Assembly: GCA_947594845.1 (NCBI GenBank)
Contig: CANQEI010000007.1
Coordinates: forward strand, 1-60,992
DNA: 60,992 bases
Origin: an uncultured Clostridia bacterium
Lineage (GTDB): Bacteria; Bacillota; Clostridia; TANB77; CAG-508
Reading direction: 5' to 3'
In this document: positions 44,388 to 52,748 of the stretch, piece after piece
How positions within the stretch are numbered: position 1 is the stretch's first letter
How the letters are laid out: every line of letters begins with the position of its first letter
Program-made: the position numbers and the translations under genes
Notes under the pieces: model-generated
Databases searched by the model: none
What the model was told of the DNA's origin: nothing
The model's input: only the letters and a program-made list of their open reading frames with translations

Positions 44388-44840
44388 ATGGCTGAAACTA
44401 TTTTTGCTAATGCATATACTGAAACAATTGAAATAATAAACCAATTAAGTCAAGAAGATTATGCTAAAATCCCAATTTCATACATTGAATACCTAGAAAA
44501 AAATAAAAATGCAAATTATAGTTTTAAATATGATACTTCAAAAACGTTTAATGAACAAAATATATTAAAAGAAACGAAATCAATACTATTTTATTTATTT
44601 GAAAAATTCGGAGCTACAGATATACAAAAAGAAAAAATACAAAATTTTAAAAATGATTATTATAAAAAAATAGAACAGGAAAAACGATTAAAATATAATC
44701 CTGATGATATTCTTAAAAGAAATGAAAATAATCAAATAAATGAAATAAAAACTGAAAGTACAGTTGTAAGTTTAGTACCAAAAGAAAAGGAAAGTTTACT
44801 AAAAAGAATACTTAACAAAATAAAAGGAATTTTTAAATAG
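44388..44840 (+). CDS. Small helical protein, likely partner of the giant nucleotidyltransferase
   Basis: The 150 residues are helical and strongly charged: ANAYTETIEIINQLSQEDY, IPISYIEYLEKNKNANYSF, then a Lys/Asn/Glu-rich middle and a basic amphipathic C terminus (KRILNKIKGIFK). No membrane segment or known domain. It has AAGGAGG and begins 14 bases after the giant gene, so the two are almost certainly co-transcribed. Confidence 0.6.
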   Translation: MAETIFANAYTETIEIINQLSQEDYAKIPISYIEYLEKNKNANYSFKYDTSKTFNEQNILKETKSILFYLFEKFGATDIQKEKIQNFKNDYYKKIEQEKRLKYNPDDILKRNENNQINEIKTESTVVSLVPKEKESLLKRILNKIKGIFK

Positions 44841-44896
44841 TGCAATATACAAATAAAAAAGTTCCCTGTTATGCGAAAATAATAAAGCACATAGTA

Positions 44897-44925
44897 TTGA
44901 CAAATATAATAAAACATGTTAATAT
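44897..44925 (+). promoter_or_regulatory. Probable promoter of the infC operon
   Basis: TTGACA at 44897-44902 and TAATAT at 44920-44925 are 17 bp apart. Confidence 0.55.
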
Positions 44926-44943
44926 ATTAATGTTTTAAAGAAG

Positions 44944-45050
44944 AAGTCAATTCTCACCTTAGCTAATCAAGGCAAAAGGTTAAAAAATAATATATTAATA
45001 AAATGTTATTTTTGCGTGAATTGACTTGTTTTATAACAAGTCATTTTTTT
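44944..45050 (+). promoter_or_regulatory. infC-rpmI-rplT leader with attenuator (L20-type)
   Basis: The leader ends in a terminator hairpin (GACTTGTT stem, 45023-45042, then seven T). Its left arm overlaps 45019-45027, which pairs perfectly over 9 bp with AAGTCAATT at 44944-44952, so the two folds exclude each other. Between them lies a block typical of clostridial infC leaders (CTCACCTTAGCTAATCAAGG). In Firmicutes, excess L20 represses this operon by premature termination. The pairing is seen; the L20 link is by family knowledge. Confidence 0.7.
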
Positions 45051-45085
45051 ATAAAATGAAATAAAAAAGTCGGAGGTGTTTTGCA

Positions 45086-45592
45086 ATAAAACAAGAATTA
45101 CCTATCAATAGACAGATAAGATTCAGCTCTGTCAATGTAATTAGCGAAGATGGAGAAAAATTAGGAAAGATAAATACAGAAGAAGCTATAGAACTAGCTG
45201 AAAGTAAAGGCTTAGATTTAGTATTAGTCTCACCAAATCCTGAAATGCCAGTTGCAAAAATAATGAACTATGGAAAATACAAATTTGAACAAGCAAAAAG
45301 AGAAAAAGAATCTAGAAAGAATCAAAAAGCAGTAGAAACAAAAGAAATTAGAGTTACACCTAATATTGGAGAGCATGATTTTGGTTTTAAATGCAAAAAT
45401 GCTAGAGGTTTTTTAGAATCAGGCAACAAAGTTAAATTCACAGTTCGTTTTAGAGGTAGAGAATTAAATAATGTAAAAAGTGGTGAAGAGGTTTTAGAGA
45501 AGTTTGCAGAAGAATTATCTGATATATCAAATATTGAGAAAAAACCTCACTTAGAAGGCAAGAGTATGTTTTTAATACTAGCTAAAAAATAG
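45086..45592 (+). CDS. infC: Translation initiation factor IF-3, AUA start
   Basis: The 168 residues match IF-3: an N domain ([20 protein letters not shown], then [28 protein letters not shown]), the Lys-rich linker helix, and a C domain ([16 protein letters not shown] to [13 protein letters not shown]). The first ATG at 45245 would remove the N domain. The only in-frame codon that fits is ATA at 45086, 9 bases after GGAGG, with a stop at 45062 just upstream. Rare starts are the classic autoregulation device of infC, because IF-3 discriminates against them. It is the first gene of infC-rpmI-rplT. Confidence 0.93.
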   Translation: MKQELPINRQIRFSSVNVISEDGEKLGKINTEEAIELAESKGLDLVLVSPNPEMPVAKIMNYGKYKFEQAKREKESRKNQKAVETKEIRVTPNIGEHDFGFKCKNARGFLESGNKVKFTVRFRGRELNNVKSGEEVLEKFAEELSDISNIEKKPHLEGKSMFLILAKK

Positions 45593-45609
45593 AAAGGAGA
45601 GAAAGACAA

Positions 45610-45813
45610 ATGCCAAAATTAAAATCTAATAGAGCAGCAGGAAAAAGATATAGATTTACTGCTACAGGAAAAGTAAAAAGAACAAAAGCTAATAGAAGAC
45701 ACTTATTAGCAAACAAAACAAAAAGAGCAAAACGTTCTGCAAGAGTACAAGATGGAATGATGGACAAAACATGTTTATCACATGTTAAAAAATTATTACC
45801 TTATGGGGACTAA
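45610..45813 (+). CDS. rpmI: 50S ribosomal protein L35
   Basis: The 67 residues match L35: [34 protein letters not shown] and the C terminus [13 protein letters not shown]. Very basic. It is the middle gene of the infC operon. Confidence 0.96.
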   Translation: MPKLKSNRAAGKRYRFTATGKVKRTKANRRHLLANKTKRAKRSARVQDGMMDKTCLSHVKKLLPYGD

Positions 45814-45844
45814 GATTTTTAAGTTAAAAAGGAGTGAAAAATAG

Positions 45845-46195
45845 ATGGCAAGAGTTAAAACAGCAAGAACAACAAGAGCAAGACATAAAAAGATTTTAAA
45901 AAGAGCAAAAGGATATTATGGAGCAAAACATTATAGATTTAGAATGGCAAACCAAGCTGTAATGAAATCTGGAATGTATGCTTATGTTGGAAGAAAAGAT
46001 AAAAAGAGTAATTTTAGAAAATTATGGATTATTAGAATTAATGCTGCTGCAAGAATGAATGGATTAACATACAGCACATTAATTGCTGGATTAAAAAAAG
46101 CTAATGTTACTATAAATAGAAAAATGTTAGCAGAATTAGCAGTTTCTGATAGCAAAGCATTTAAAGAACTTGCAGAAATAGCTAAAAAGGCTTAA
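45845..46195 (+). CDS. rplT: 50S ribosomal protein L20
   Basis: The 116 residues match L20: [28 protein letters not shown], then [26 protein letters not shown]. It is an early-assembly 23S rRNA binder and the likely repressor of its own operon through the leader attenuator. Confidence 0.97.
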   Translation: MARVKTARTTRARHKKILKRAKGYYGAKHYRFRMANQAVMKSGMYAYVGRKDKKSNFRKLWIIRINAAARMNGLTYSTLIAGLKKANVTINRKMLAELAVSDSKAFKELAEIAKKA

Positions 46196-46213
46196 TTTAA
46201 AAATAAAAAAGAG

Positions 46214-46238
46214 GACAATTTCTAAATTGTCTTTTTTT
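46214..46238 (+). terminator. Intrinsic terminator of the infC operon
   Basis: A 7-8 bp stem GACAATTT/AAATTGTC with a minimal loop is followed by seven T residues. Confidence 0.75.
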
Positions 46239-46348
46239 ATTTTAAAAAATTCTTAAAGACTAAAAAAATAAAAATTAATTAATAAAAATATTCAACATTA
46301 TTAAAAATATGGTATAATTTTTAAAGATTAAAAAGGAGGATTTTGAGA

Positions 46349-46783
46349 ATGAAAAAGAAAATTTTAAGTTTAGCAATAATTGCAATGCTAATAGCTTCAC
46401 TATTTGTTCTAACTGGATGTGGAGATCAGGAGGAAGAGAAAGATAGTTCAGAAAACGAAGTACAAAATGTTGCAGAAAATATCTATAGTAATGCAGTAAA
46501 TACAGCCAATGAAACAAACAATGATTTAGATTCAGCTGCAGAAAGCAAATGGAATGATTACGAAGGAGAACAAACTGGAGCAAAAGTACAAAGTTTAATT
46601 GCTCTTGTAGTTACAGAATCAAAATCTAGTGATAATGATGAGATAGAGGTTGAATTTGGTGGCGAAACTTATAAAGGTTCTACAGAGATTGCAAAATGCA
46701 AAACTAAAGTTGCAGCAGCAAAAAAATATAAAGTTTCATTTGAATTTGATGATGGAAATCTAGAAAAAGTTATAATAGAATAA
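46349..46783 (+). CDS. Small lipoprotein, unknown
   Basis: The 144 residues carry a lipoprotein signal with lipobox LTGC (Cys near residue 24). An acidic Glu/Asp/Asn-rich spacer leads to a small beta-rich domain (VQSLIALVVTESKSSD, KYKVSFEFDDGNLEKVII). Similar short lipoproteins are common in Clostridia without known function. The start is the ATG 8 bases after AAGGAGGA. It is a single-gene unit. Confidence 0.75.
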   Translation: MKKKILSLAIIAMLIASLFVLTGCGDQEEEKDSSENEVQNVAENIYSNAVNTANETNNDLDSAAESKWNDYEGEQTGAKVQSLIALVVTESKSSDNDEIEVEFGGETYKGSTEIAKCKTKVAAAKKYKVSFEFDDGNLEKVIIE

Positions 46784-46828
46784 TATAAGCTAAAAAGATA
46801 AAATAAAATTAGATTTATCAAAAATAAA

Positions 46829-46867
46829 AAAGAGTTCTTAGTGTTTATGAACATTAAGAACTTTTTT
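46829..46867 (+). terminator. Intrinsic terminator after the lipoprotein gene
   Basis: A stem of about 15 bp, including G-U pairs, pairs GAGTTCTTAGTGTT with AACATTAAGAACTT. It is flanked by an A run and a T run. Confidence 0.75.
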
Positions 46868-46972
46868 ATGCTGAAATATTTAAACTTATGGCAAATATAA
46901 GAAGAACTTTAAATTAAATATAAGATAAATCAAGAATAGTTTTATTAAATTTTATCTTTTAATTTTAAATTG

Positions 46973-47001
46973 TTGAAAAAGGAAAAAAGCTGTTATATAA
47001 T
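46973..47001 (+). promoter_or_regulatory. Strong sigma-A promoter of leuS
   Basis: TTGAAA at 46973-46978 and TATAAT at 46996-47001 are 17 bp apart. The leader is about 58 bases, too short for a T-box, and lacks its conserved bulge sequence. Confidence 0.75.
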
Positions 47002-47066
47002 ATACAGCATATCAAAAGCCTACGAGAGAAGGTCATTGATAAATTATGAAAATGGAGGAAAAAAAC

Positions 47067-49547
47067 ATGGCTTATAATTTTAAAGAAGTAGAAGAAAAAT
47101 GGCAAAAAAAATGGGAAGATGAAGGAACTTTCAATGCCAAAGATGATTACACATTACCAAAGTGGTTTGGTTTAATCGAATTTCCATATCCTTCTGGCCA
47201 AGGACTCCATGTTGGTCATCCTCGTAGCTATACAGCATTAGATATTATTGCTAGAAAGAAAAGAATGCAAGGATATAATGTTTTATATCCAATTGGATTT
47301 GACGCATTCGGACTTCCAGCAGAAAACTATGCTATAAAGAATCATATACATCCAAAGATTACAACAGAACAAAATGTAAATCATTTTAGACAACAATTAA
47401 AATCTTTAGGATTCTCTTTTGATTGGTCGAGAGAAATAAATACAACAGATCCAAATTATTATAAATGGACACAATGGATATTTATACAATTATACAAAAA
47501 AGGTTTAGCATATAAAGCAACAATGCCTATAAACTTCTGTACAGGATGTAAAGTAGGTTTAGCAAATGAAGAAGTAGTTAATGGTGTATGCGAAAGATGC
47601 GGAAGCCCAGTAGTACAAAAAGAAAAATCACAATGGATGTTAAAAATCACAGAATATGCACAAAGATTAATAGATGATTTAGATGATATAGACTTTTTAG
47701 ATAAGATAAAAGCTCAACAGAAGAATTGGATAGGAAGAAGTGAAGGAGCAGAAGTTAACTTTAAAATAAAGGGAACAGAAGATAATCTATTAATATATAC
47801 AACAAGACCAGATACTATTTTTGGAGCAACATATATGGTTGTAGCCCCAGAACATCCTTTAATTGAAAAATATAAAGACAAAATAGAAAATCTTGAAGAA
47901 GTAAATAAATATAAACAAAAAGCTGCTACAAAATCTGATTTTGAAAGATCTGAATTGAATAAAGAAAAAACAGGTGTTGAAATAAAAGGATTAAAAGCAA
48001 TAAACCCTGTATCAAATGAAGAAATTCCAATTTGGATTTCTGATTATGTTTTAATAACATATGGAACAGGTGCAATCATGGCAGTTCCTGCACATGATGA
48101 AAGAGATTTTGAATTTGCTAAAAAGTTTAATTTACCAATAAAACAAGTTATTAAAGAAGACATAAATGACAATAAAGAAAGAACATCTCAAGAAAAATTA
48201 GAAATTGAATTTAACGCTTTGTTTGATAATCCAGATGGAATAGAAAAACCATATACTGATATTGAAAATGGAATATCTATAAATTCAGGATTTTTAGATG
48301 GACTAAAAACAAAAGACGCAATAAAGAAAATAATAGATTACATTGAAGAAAATAAATTAGGTGAAAGAAAAGTAAATTACAAATTACGTGACTGGGTATT
48401 CTCTCGTCAAAGATATTGGGGTGAACCAATACCAATGATATATTGTGAAGATTGCGGATGGGTACCAGTTCCAGAAGAAGAATTACCATTAAAATTACCA
48501 GATATAGAAGATTATGAACCAGGAGAAAATGGTGAATCTCCACTAGCAAAACAAACAGAATGGATAAAAACAAAATGTCCACATTGCGGAAAAGAAGCTA
48601 GACGTGAGACTGATACTATGCCACAATGGGCAGGATCATCTTGGTACTATTTAAGATATATGGATCCACACAATGATAAAGAATTTGCATCAAAAGAAGC
48701 CTTAGAATACTGGTCACCAGTTGATTGGTATAATGGAGGAATGGAACATACAACACTTCACTTATTATACTCAAGATTTTGGCACAAATTCTTATATGAC
48801 ATTGGAAAAGTTCCAACAAAAGAACCATATCAAAAACGTACATCACATGGTATGATTCTAGGTGGAAATGGAGAAAAGATGTCTAAATCAAAAGGAAATG
48901 TTATTAATCCAGATGATATAGTTAAAGAATTTGGAGCAGATAGCTTTAGAGTGTATGAAATGTTTATGGGACCTTTTGATCAAACAGCACCATGGTCAAT
49001 GGAAAGTATTAGAGGATGTAGTAAATTCTTAGATAGAGTTTGGTCAATGCAAGAAATATTAGTTGATGGAGACACATATTCAAAAGAATTTGAATCTATG
49101 ATGCATAAAGCAATTAAAAAAGTTACAAATGACGTTGAAGAAATGAAATTCAACACATGTGTATCTACATTCATGACAATGGTAAATGAATTTACTAAAG
49201 CTAAAAAAATAAATAGAGCAGAATATAAAACATTTTTACAATTATTAAATCCTTTTGCACCACACATGACAGAAGAAATATGGTCAAGAATTGGCGAAAA
49301 AACAGAAATTGCAAAAACTCTTTGGCCATCTTATGATGAAACAAAAACAATTGATGATGAAATTGAAATTCCAGTTCAAGTTAATGGAAAACTAAAAGCA
49401 ACAGTTAAAGTTGCTAAAGATGTTGAACAAGAAGAAATAGATAAAATAGTGGATGAAAATGAAGTAATAGCAAAAGCTATAGAAGGAAAAACAGTTGTAA
49501 AAAGAATATATGTAAAAGGAAAAATATATAATATTGTTATAAAATAA
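47067..49547 (+). CDS. leuS: Leucyl-tRNA synthetase
   Basis: The 826 residues match the bacterial enzyme. The HIGH-type motif is [14 protein letters not shown] and the KMSKS motif [14 protein letters not shown]. Between them lie a zinc-finger-like insert (FCTGCK, CERCGS) and the editing CP1 domain ([21 protein letters not shown]). The C terminus ends in the usual helical and LeuRS-specific domains. The start is the ATG 9 bases after GGAGG; an ATG 21 bases upstream is less likely. Confidence 0.97.
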   Translation: MAYNFKEVEEKWQKKWEDEGTFNAKDDYTLPKWFGLIEFPYPSGQGLHVGHPRSYTALDIIARKKRMQGYNVLYPIGFDAFGLPAENYAIKNHIHPKITTEQNVNHFRQQLKSLGFSFDWSREINTTDPNYYKWTQWIFIQLYKKGLAYKATMPINFCTGCKVGLANEEVVNGVCERCGSPVVQKEKSQWMLKITEYAQRLIDDLDDIDFLDKIKAQQKNWIGRSEGAEVNFKIKGTEDNLLIYTTRPDTIFGATYMVVAPEHPLIEKYKDKIENLEEVNKYKQKAATKSDFERSELNKEKTGVEIKGLKAINPVSNEEIPIWISDYVLITYGTGAIMAVPAHDERDFEFAKKFNLPIKQVIKEDINDNKERTSQEKLEIEFNALFDNPDGIEKPYTDIENGISINSGFLDGLKTKDAIKKIIDYIEENKLGERKVNYKLRDWVFSRQRYWGEPIPMIYCEDCGWVPVPEEELPLKLPDIEDYEPGENGESPLAKQTEWIKTKCPHCGKEARRETDTMPQWAGSSWYYLRYMDPHNDKEFASKEALEYWSPVDWYNGGMEHTTLHLLYSRFWHKFLYDIGKVPTKEPYQKRTSHGMILGGNGEKMSKSKGNVINPDDIVKEFGADSFRVYEMFMGPFDQTAPWSMESIRGCSKFLDRVWSMQEILVDGDTYSKEFESMMHKAIKKVTNDVEEMKFNTCVSTFMTMVNEFTKAKKINRAEYKTFLQLLNPFAPHMTEEIWSRIGEKTEIAKTLWPSYDETKTIDDEIEIPVQVNGKLKATVKVAKDVEQEEIDKIVDENEVIAKAIEGKTVVKRIYVKGKIYNIVIK

Positions 49548-49555
49548 AAAAAGCA

Positions 49556-49590
49556 CCCTCACTACCGCGAGATAGTGAGGGACTTTTTTA
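49556..49590. terminator. Terminator between leuS and the acetyltransferase gene
   Basis: A 9-bp G+C-rich stem CCCTCACTA/TAGTGAGGG (49556-49564 with 49573-49581) is followed by T residues and touches the end of the minus-strand gene. Confidence 0.8.
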
Positions 49591-50079
49591 GTGAAACAAG
49601 AATTTATAAACTTTGAAGTTCCGGACAGGTGCTTCTACATCATATACATAGTCTTCAGATTCGCAATGCTCAGCACCAATTTTGGTAAGTAATGATATTG
49701 AAGGAATGTTATCTTCCTCAACCTCAAAGCGAAATGACGTAAAGCCTTTATCACGACAGAAATTGAAAAATGCAGGAAGCACTTCAAAGGCATAATGATT
49801 ACATCTAGCAAAATCGGAAATGAAATATTCCACAAGAAGTTCTTGAGAAGTGTAAACATATCCGTTGATATAACCAATTAGTGCATTTGTAGGCTTAGCA
49901 AAGATTCCAAATGGATAGCATTCCTGATTTGGCAAATTCTCGAGAAAATTGAATACATCGCCAAATTGGAAGTATTTTTGGACTTCTCTGTCCGCCGTAA
50001 CAAGCTCTACAAAAGTTGGAAAATCCCGTTTCACCATAGACCGGCATACCAGTCTAGGGGTACCAAAATGCAACTGCAT
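49588..50079 (-). CDS. GNAT-family N-acetyltransferase
   Basis: The 163 residues have the layout of the RimJ/RimL branch of GNAT enzymes: LHFGTPRLVCRSMVKRDFPTF, then IGYINGYVYTSQELLVEYFI, HYAFEVLPAFFNFCRDKGF, and the last helix SISLLTKIGAEHCES. It would move an acetyl group from acetyl-CoA to an unknown amine. The start is the ATG after AAGGAGGTGGTATCT. The gene is visibly richer in G+C, with CCG and CGC codons rarely used by its neighbours, and it sits alone, which suggests transfer. Confidence 0.8.
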   Translation of the reverse strand: MQLHFGTPRLVCRSMVKRDFPTFVELVTADREVQKYFQFGDVFNFLENLPNQECYPFGIFAKPTNALIGYINGYVYTSQELLVEYFISDFARCNHYAFEVLPAFFNFCRDKGFTSFRFEVEEDNIPSISLLTKIGAEHCESEDYVYDVEAPVRNFKVYKFLFH

Positions 50080-50141
50080 AGATACCACCTCCTTAAGTTT
50101 GTAGACTTCTATTATAGCATGATTACAGGAAAAAGTAAAAT

Positions 50142-50531
50142 TTATTGCTTTTTCATTTTTGGTTTTGAAACTAAAGATGCTATATATCCAAAGAAAATAG
50201 CAGCAGTAATTCCACCAGCAGAAGCCTTAATTCCACCTATAAATGCACCTAAAAATCCAGTTTTAGAAACTTCTTCGATAACACCTTTTGCTAAATTATT
50301 TCCAAATCCGGTAAGAGGAACTGTAGCTCCACAACCTGCAAAATCAACAAGGTATTTATAAATTCCAAGACCTCCTAAAATAGCTCCAGTAGTAACGTAT
50401 AGAACTAATATTCTAGCAGGAGTAAGCTTGGTTTTATCAATTAAAATTTGAGCAATAACACATAAAATTCCACCAATAATAAAAGCTTTTAAAAACATCC
50501 AATAATCTATACTACTCAAAAATTCTCCCAT
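50142..50531 (-). CDS. spoVAE: Stage V sporulation protein AE (SpoVAE/SpoVAEb)
   Basis: A 129-residue membrane protein with four or five hydrophobic helices. It shows the SpoVAC/AE signature GGILCVIAQILIDKTKLTPAR, then CGATVPLTGFGNNLAKGVIEE and GGIKASAGGITAAIFFGYI. With SpoVAC and SpoVAD it forms the channel that moves dipicolinic acid into the forespore and out at germination. A structured 155-base gap separates it from spoVAD. Confidence 0.93.
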   Translation of the reverse strand: MGEFLSSIDYWMFLKAFIIGGILCVIAQILIDKTKLTPARILVLYVTTGAILGGLGIYKYLVDFAGCGATVPLTGFGNNLAKGVIEEVSKTGFLGAFIGGIKASAGGITAAIFFGYIASLVSKPKMKKQ

Positions 50532-50583
50532 AAATCCTCCTTATTTATAGTATTTGTATTAAATAAATATTATTATTTCAAAA

Positions 50584-50669
50584 TTTTGAGACGACCTTTG
50601 GTTATTTCTTTGATAAAGTAATGAGTACATGCTTAACTTTTAGACTCAATACTGTGCGACGCCTCAAAA
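50584..50669. repeat. Hairpin element between spoVAD and spoVAE
   Basis: Inverted ends (50584-50593 with 50660-50669; on the RNA TTTTGAGGCG with CGTCTCAAAA, one G-U pair) enclose a further imperfect stem (around TTGAGT/ACTCAT). The gap is unusually long for a tight operon. It may be a MITE-like insertion or an intercistronic RNA structure. Confidence 0.45.
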
Positions 50670-50686
50670 AGTAATCTTAAAAATTT

Positions 50687-51691
50687 TTAGATTTCTATAG
50701 AAACTGCGTGAGCTATACCTGGAATAGATTCGCCTTGCTGACTAGAAGTAGAATTCATTAAAGCACCAGTGGCAACTAGCAACATTTTTTTAATTTTCTT
50801 TTCTTTTAACTGATTAAAAAAGTAACCAGAAAAAACAGTACCACAGCATGCACAACCAGAGCCACCAGAATGTGTATCTTGTTTTTCTTTGTCGAACATT
50901 AAAACGCCACAATCATTATAAACAGAAGATAATTGATATCCTTCAGTTTTAGAAAGATCCAATACAATACTTTTTCCTATATGACCCAAATCGCCAGTTA
51001 TAATTGCATCATAATAAGTAGGTTTTCTGCCAGTGTCCTTAAGATGAGTTAAAATTGTTGAAATTGCAGCAGGTGCCATGGCACTTCCCATATTATTCGC
51101 ATCTTTAATACCTTTATCAACAATCTTACCAGGCGTAACATGTGTTATATATGGACCAATTCCATCTTTAGCTAATACAGCAGCTGCACTACCTGTAACA
51201 GTCCATTGAGCTGTAGGAGGACGCTGGTTACCAAGTTCTAGAGGAAATCTAAATTGCTTTTCAGCACTACAAAAATGACTAGAAGTAGCAGCTATTCCAA
51301 ATTTACCTGCACCACCATCTAAAAGCATAGAACCTAGCATTAATCCTTCAACGAAAGTAGAACAAGCACCGAAAATTCCTAAAAATGGAATTTCAAAATC
51401 TCTAATTCCAAAACTAGAAGAAATACATTGGTTTAACAAATCACCAGCAAATAAAAAATCAATTGATGAAATTGGAATTTTTGATTTTTTTAAAACAGTC
51501 TCTATAGAAGTTTTTATCATTTTTGATTCTGCTTTTTCCCAAGTTTTTTCTCCATAAAATTCATCTTCTAAACAAACATCAAAATATTTGGCTAGTGGAC
51601 CATCAGATTCTTTTTTTCCAACTATACTAGCCGTTTCTAAAATAGTAACAGGGTTATCTAATTTAAAAGTTTGATTTCCAATTTTTTTCAT
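50687..51691 (-). CDS. spoVAD: Stage V sporulation protein AD (thiolase-fold)
   Basis: The 334 residues match SpoVAD: IGNQTFKLDNPVTILETASI, the Cys region GIFGACSTFVEGLMLG, FRFPLELGNQRPPTAQWTVT and GGSGCACCGTVFSGYF. SpoVAD is a soluble thiolase-like protein that binds dipicolinic acid on the forespore membrane. The start chosen is the ATG after AAGGAG; a start 6 codons upstream has no ribosome binding site. Confidence 0.95.
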   Translation of the reverse strand: MKKIGNQTFKLDNPVTILETASIVGKKESDGPLAKYFDVCLEDEFYGEKTWEKAESKMIKTSIETVLKKSKIPISSIDFLFAGDLLNQCISSSFGIRDFEIPFLGIFGACSTFVEGLMLGSMLLDGGAGKFGIAATSSHFCSAEKQFRFPLELGNQRPPTAQWTVTGSAAAVLAKDGIGPYITHVTPGKIVDKGIKDANNMGSAMAPAAISTILTHLKDTGRKPTYYDAIITGDLGHIGKSIVLDLSKTEGYQLSSVYNDCGVLMFDKEKQDTHSGGSGCACCGTVFSGYFFNQLKEKKIKKMLLVATGALMNSTSSQQGESIPGIAHAVSIEI

Positions 51692-51715
51692 AATAAACTC
51701 CTTATTCATAAATAA

Positions 51716-52180
51716 TTAAACTAACATTATTACTTGAGTGTTAAATAATAAATAAACAAGCCCAACAATTACTGAAGCAGATATTCCATATACTAAAACT
51801 GGACCAGCAACAGTGAACATTTTAGCACCTACTCCCATAACATATCCTTCAGATTTATATTCCATTGCAGGGGATATAATAGAATTAGCAAAACCAGTTA
51901 TAGGAATAAGAGATCCAGCTCCTGCAAATTTTCCTATTTTATTAAAAACGTTAATTGCAGTAAGAAAAGCACTCAAGAAAATTAATGATATTGAAACTAT
52001 TGTATTAGTAAGATCTTGAGGGAATCCTCTAAAAATAAAATAATCATATATAATTTGCCCAATTACGCAAATCAATCCGCCAACCCAGAAAGCATTAAAA
52101 CAATTTTTTAAGATTGGTGAGTTGGGAGATTTTTTGTTAACATACTTCTGATAATCTTTATTTGTATTTAAATTTTCCAT
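51716..52180 (-). CDS. spoVAC: Stage V sporulation protein AC
   Basis: A 154-residue membrane protein: a hydrophilic start (NKDYQKYVNKKSPNSPILKN) and then helices with FWVGGLICVIGQIIYDYF, GAGSLIPITGFANSIISPAMEYKSEG and GAKMFTVAGPVLVYGI. SpoVAC is the mechanosensitive pore of the dipicolinic-acid channel. The start is the ATG after AGGAGG. It is the first gene of spoVAC-spoVAD-spoVAE; spoVAA, AB and AF are not here. Confidence 0.95.
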   Translation of the reverse strand: MENLNTNKDYQKYVNKKSPNSPILKNCFNAFWVGGLICVIGQIIYDYFIFRGFPQDLTNTIVSISLIFLSAFLTAINVFNKIGKFAGAGSLIPITGFANSIISPAMEYKSEGYVMGVGAKMFTVAGPVLVYGISASVIVGLVYLLFNTQVIMLV

Positions 52181-52412
52181 AAACAACCTCCTAATCATTG
52201 TTATTTTTTCCTAAAAAATCATAAATATACAAATAAAAAAGCAATATTACACAAAGATTACTTTTAAATAACACTTATATTAAACTTATTGACTTTTGCA
52301 AGCAATATAAGTGAAAATATTATATAGAAAAGTAAAGGGAGAGTTATGTACAAAGTAATTCAAATCTCCCAAATTATCAAAGTCGTACACATTTTTATTA
52401 AGGAGGAAAATT

Positions 52413-52682
52413 ATGAGAAATCAAAAAGGAATTGCTTTAGTTACACTAGTTCTTACATTTGTTGTTTTATTTATATTAGCTGCTGTTACATTTTACATGG
52501 TAACAGGATTACCAGATGCAACTCCAACAGAAAATAATACAGTGCAGACAAATAATACAACAGAAAACAAAACTAACTCAACAGAGACAGAAAACTCTAC
52601 TAATGAAACACCAACACAAAATGAAGTTGAAAATCCTGAAACAACAGATGTAGATTCAGAAAACGTAACAACAGAAGAATAA
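52413..52682 (+). CDS. Pilin-like small exported protein with Thr/Asn/Glu-rich tail
   Basis: The 89 residues begin MRNQKGIALVTLVLTFVVLF, a short basic leader, glycine and a 20-residue hydrophobic helix, as in class-III prepilin-like or PilX-type leaders. The rest is a low-complexity tail of Thr, Asn, Glu and Pro with no fold. The usual Glu at +5 of true pilins is not present. A degenerate prepilin-peptidase-like gene follows after a terminator. It starts after AAGGAGG. Confidence 0.55.
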   Translation: MRNQKGIALVTLVLTFVVLFILAAVTFYMVTGLPDATPTENNTVQTNNTTENKTNSTETENSTNETPTQNEVENPETTDVDSENVTTEE

Positions 52683-52687
52683 TAAAA

Positions 52688-52724
52688 TAAAGAACGTTCT
52701 CCATGAACTTAGAACGTTCTTTTT
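52688..52724 (+). terminator. Intrinsic terminator after the pilin-like gene
   Basis: A 12-bp stem AAAGAACGTTCT/AGAACGTTCTTT with a T run. Confidence 0.85.
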
Positions 52725-52748
52725 GTCTAACATAAAAAAGGAGAAAAG

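Noticed and set aside
40147..44840. CBASS-type anti-phage operon
   Set aside because: The nucleotidyltransferase fits loosely, but no effector, Cap2/Cap3 or HORMA/TRIP13 gene is present and the setting is a ribosomal-protein neighbourhood. It remains an open hypothesis only.
46868..47066. T-box riboswitch ahead of leuS
   Set aside because: The leader is only about 58 bases from a clear promoter and lacks the T-box sequence and a terminator.
52346..52537. Leader peptide or small gene overlapping the pilin-like gene
   Set aside because: The frame runs through the start of the better-supported gene and its Cys/Ile-rich product looks like an out-of-frame reading.
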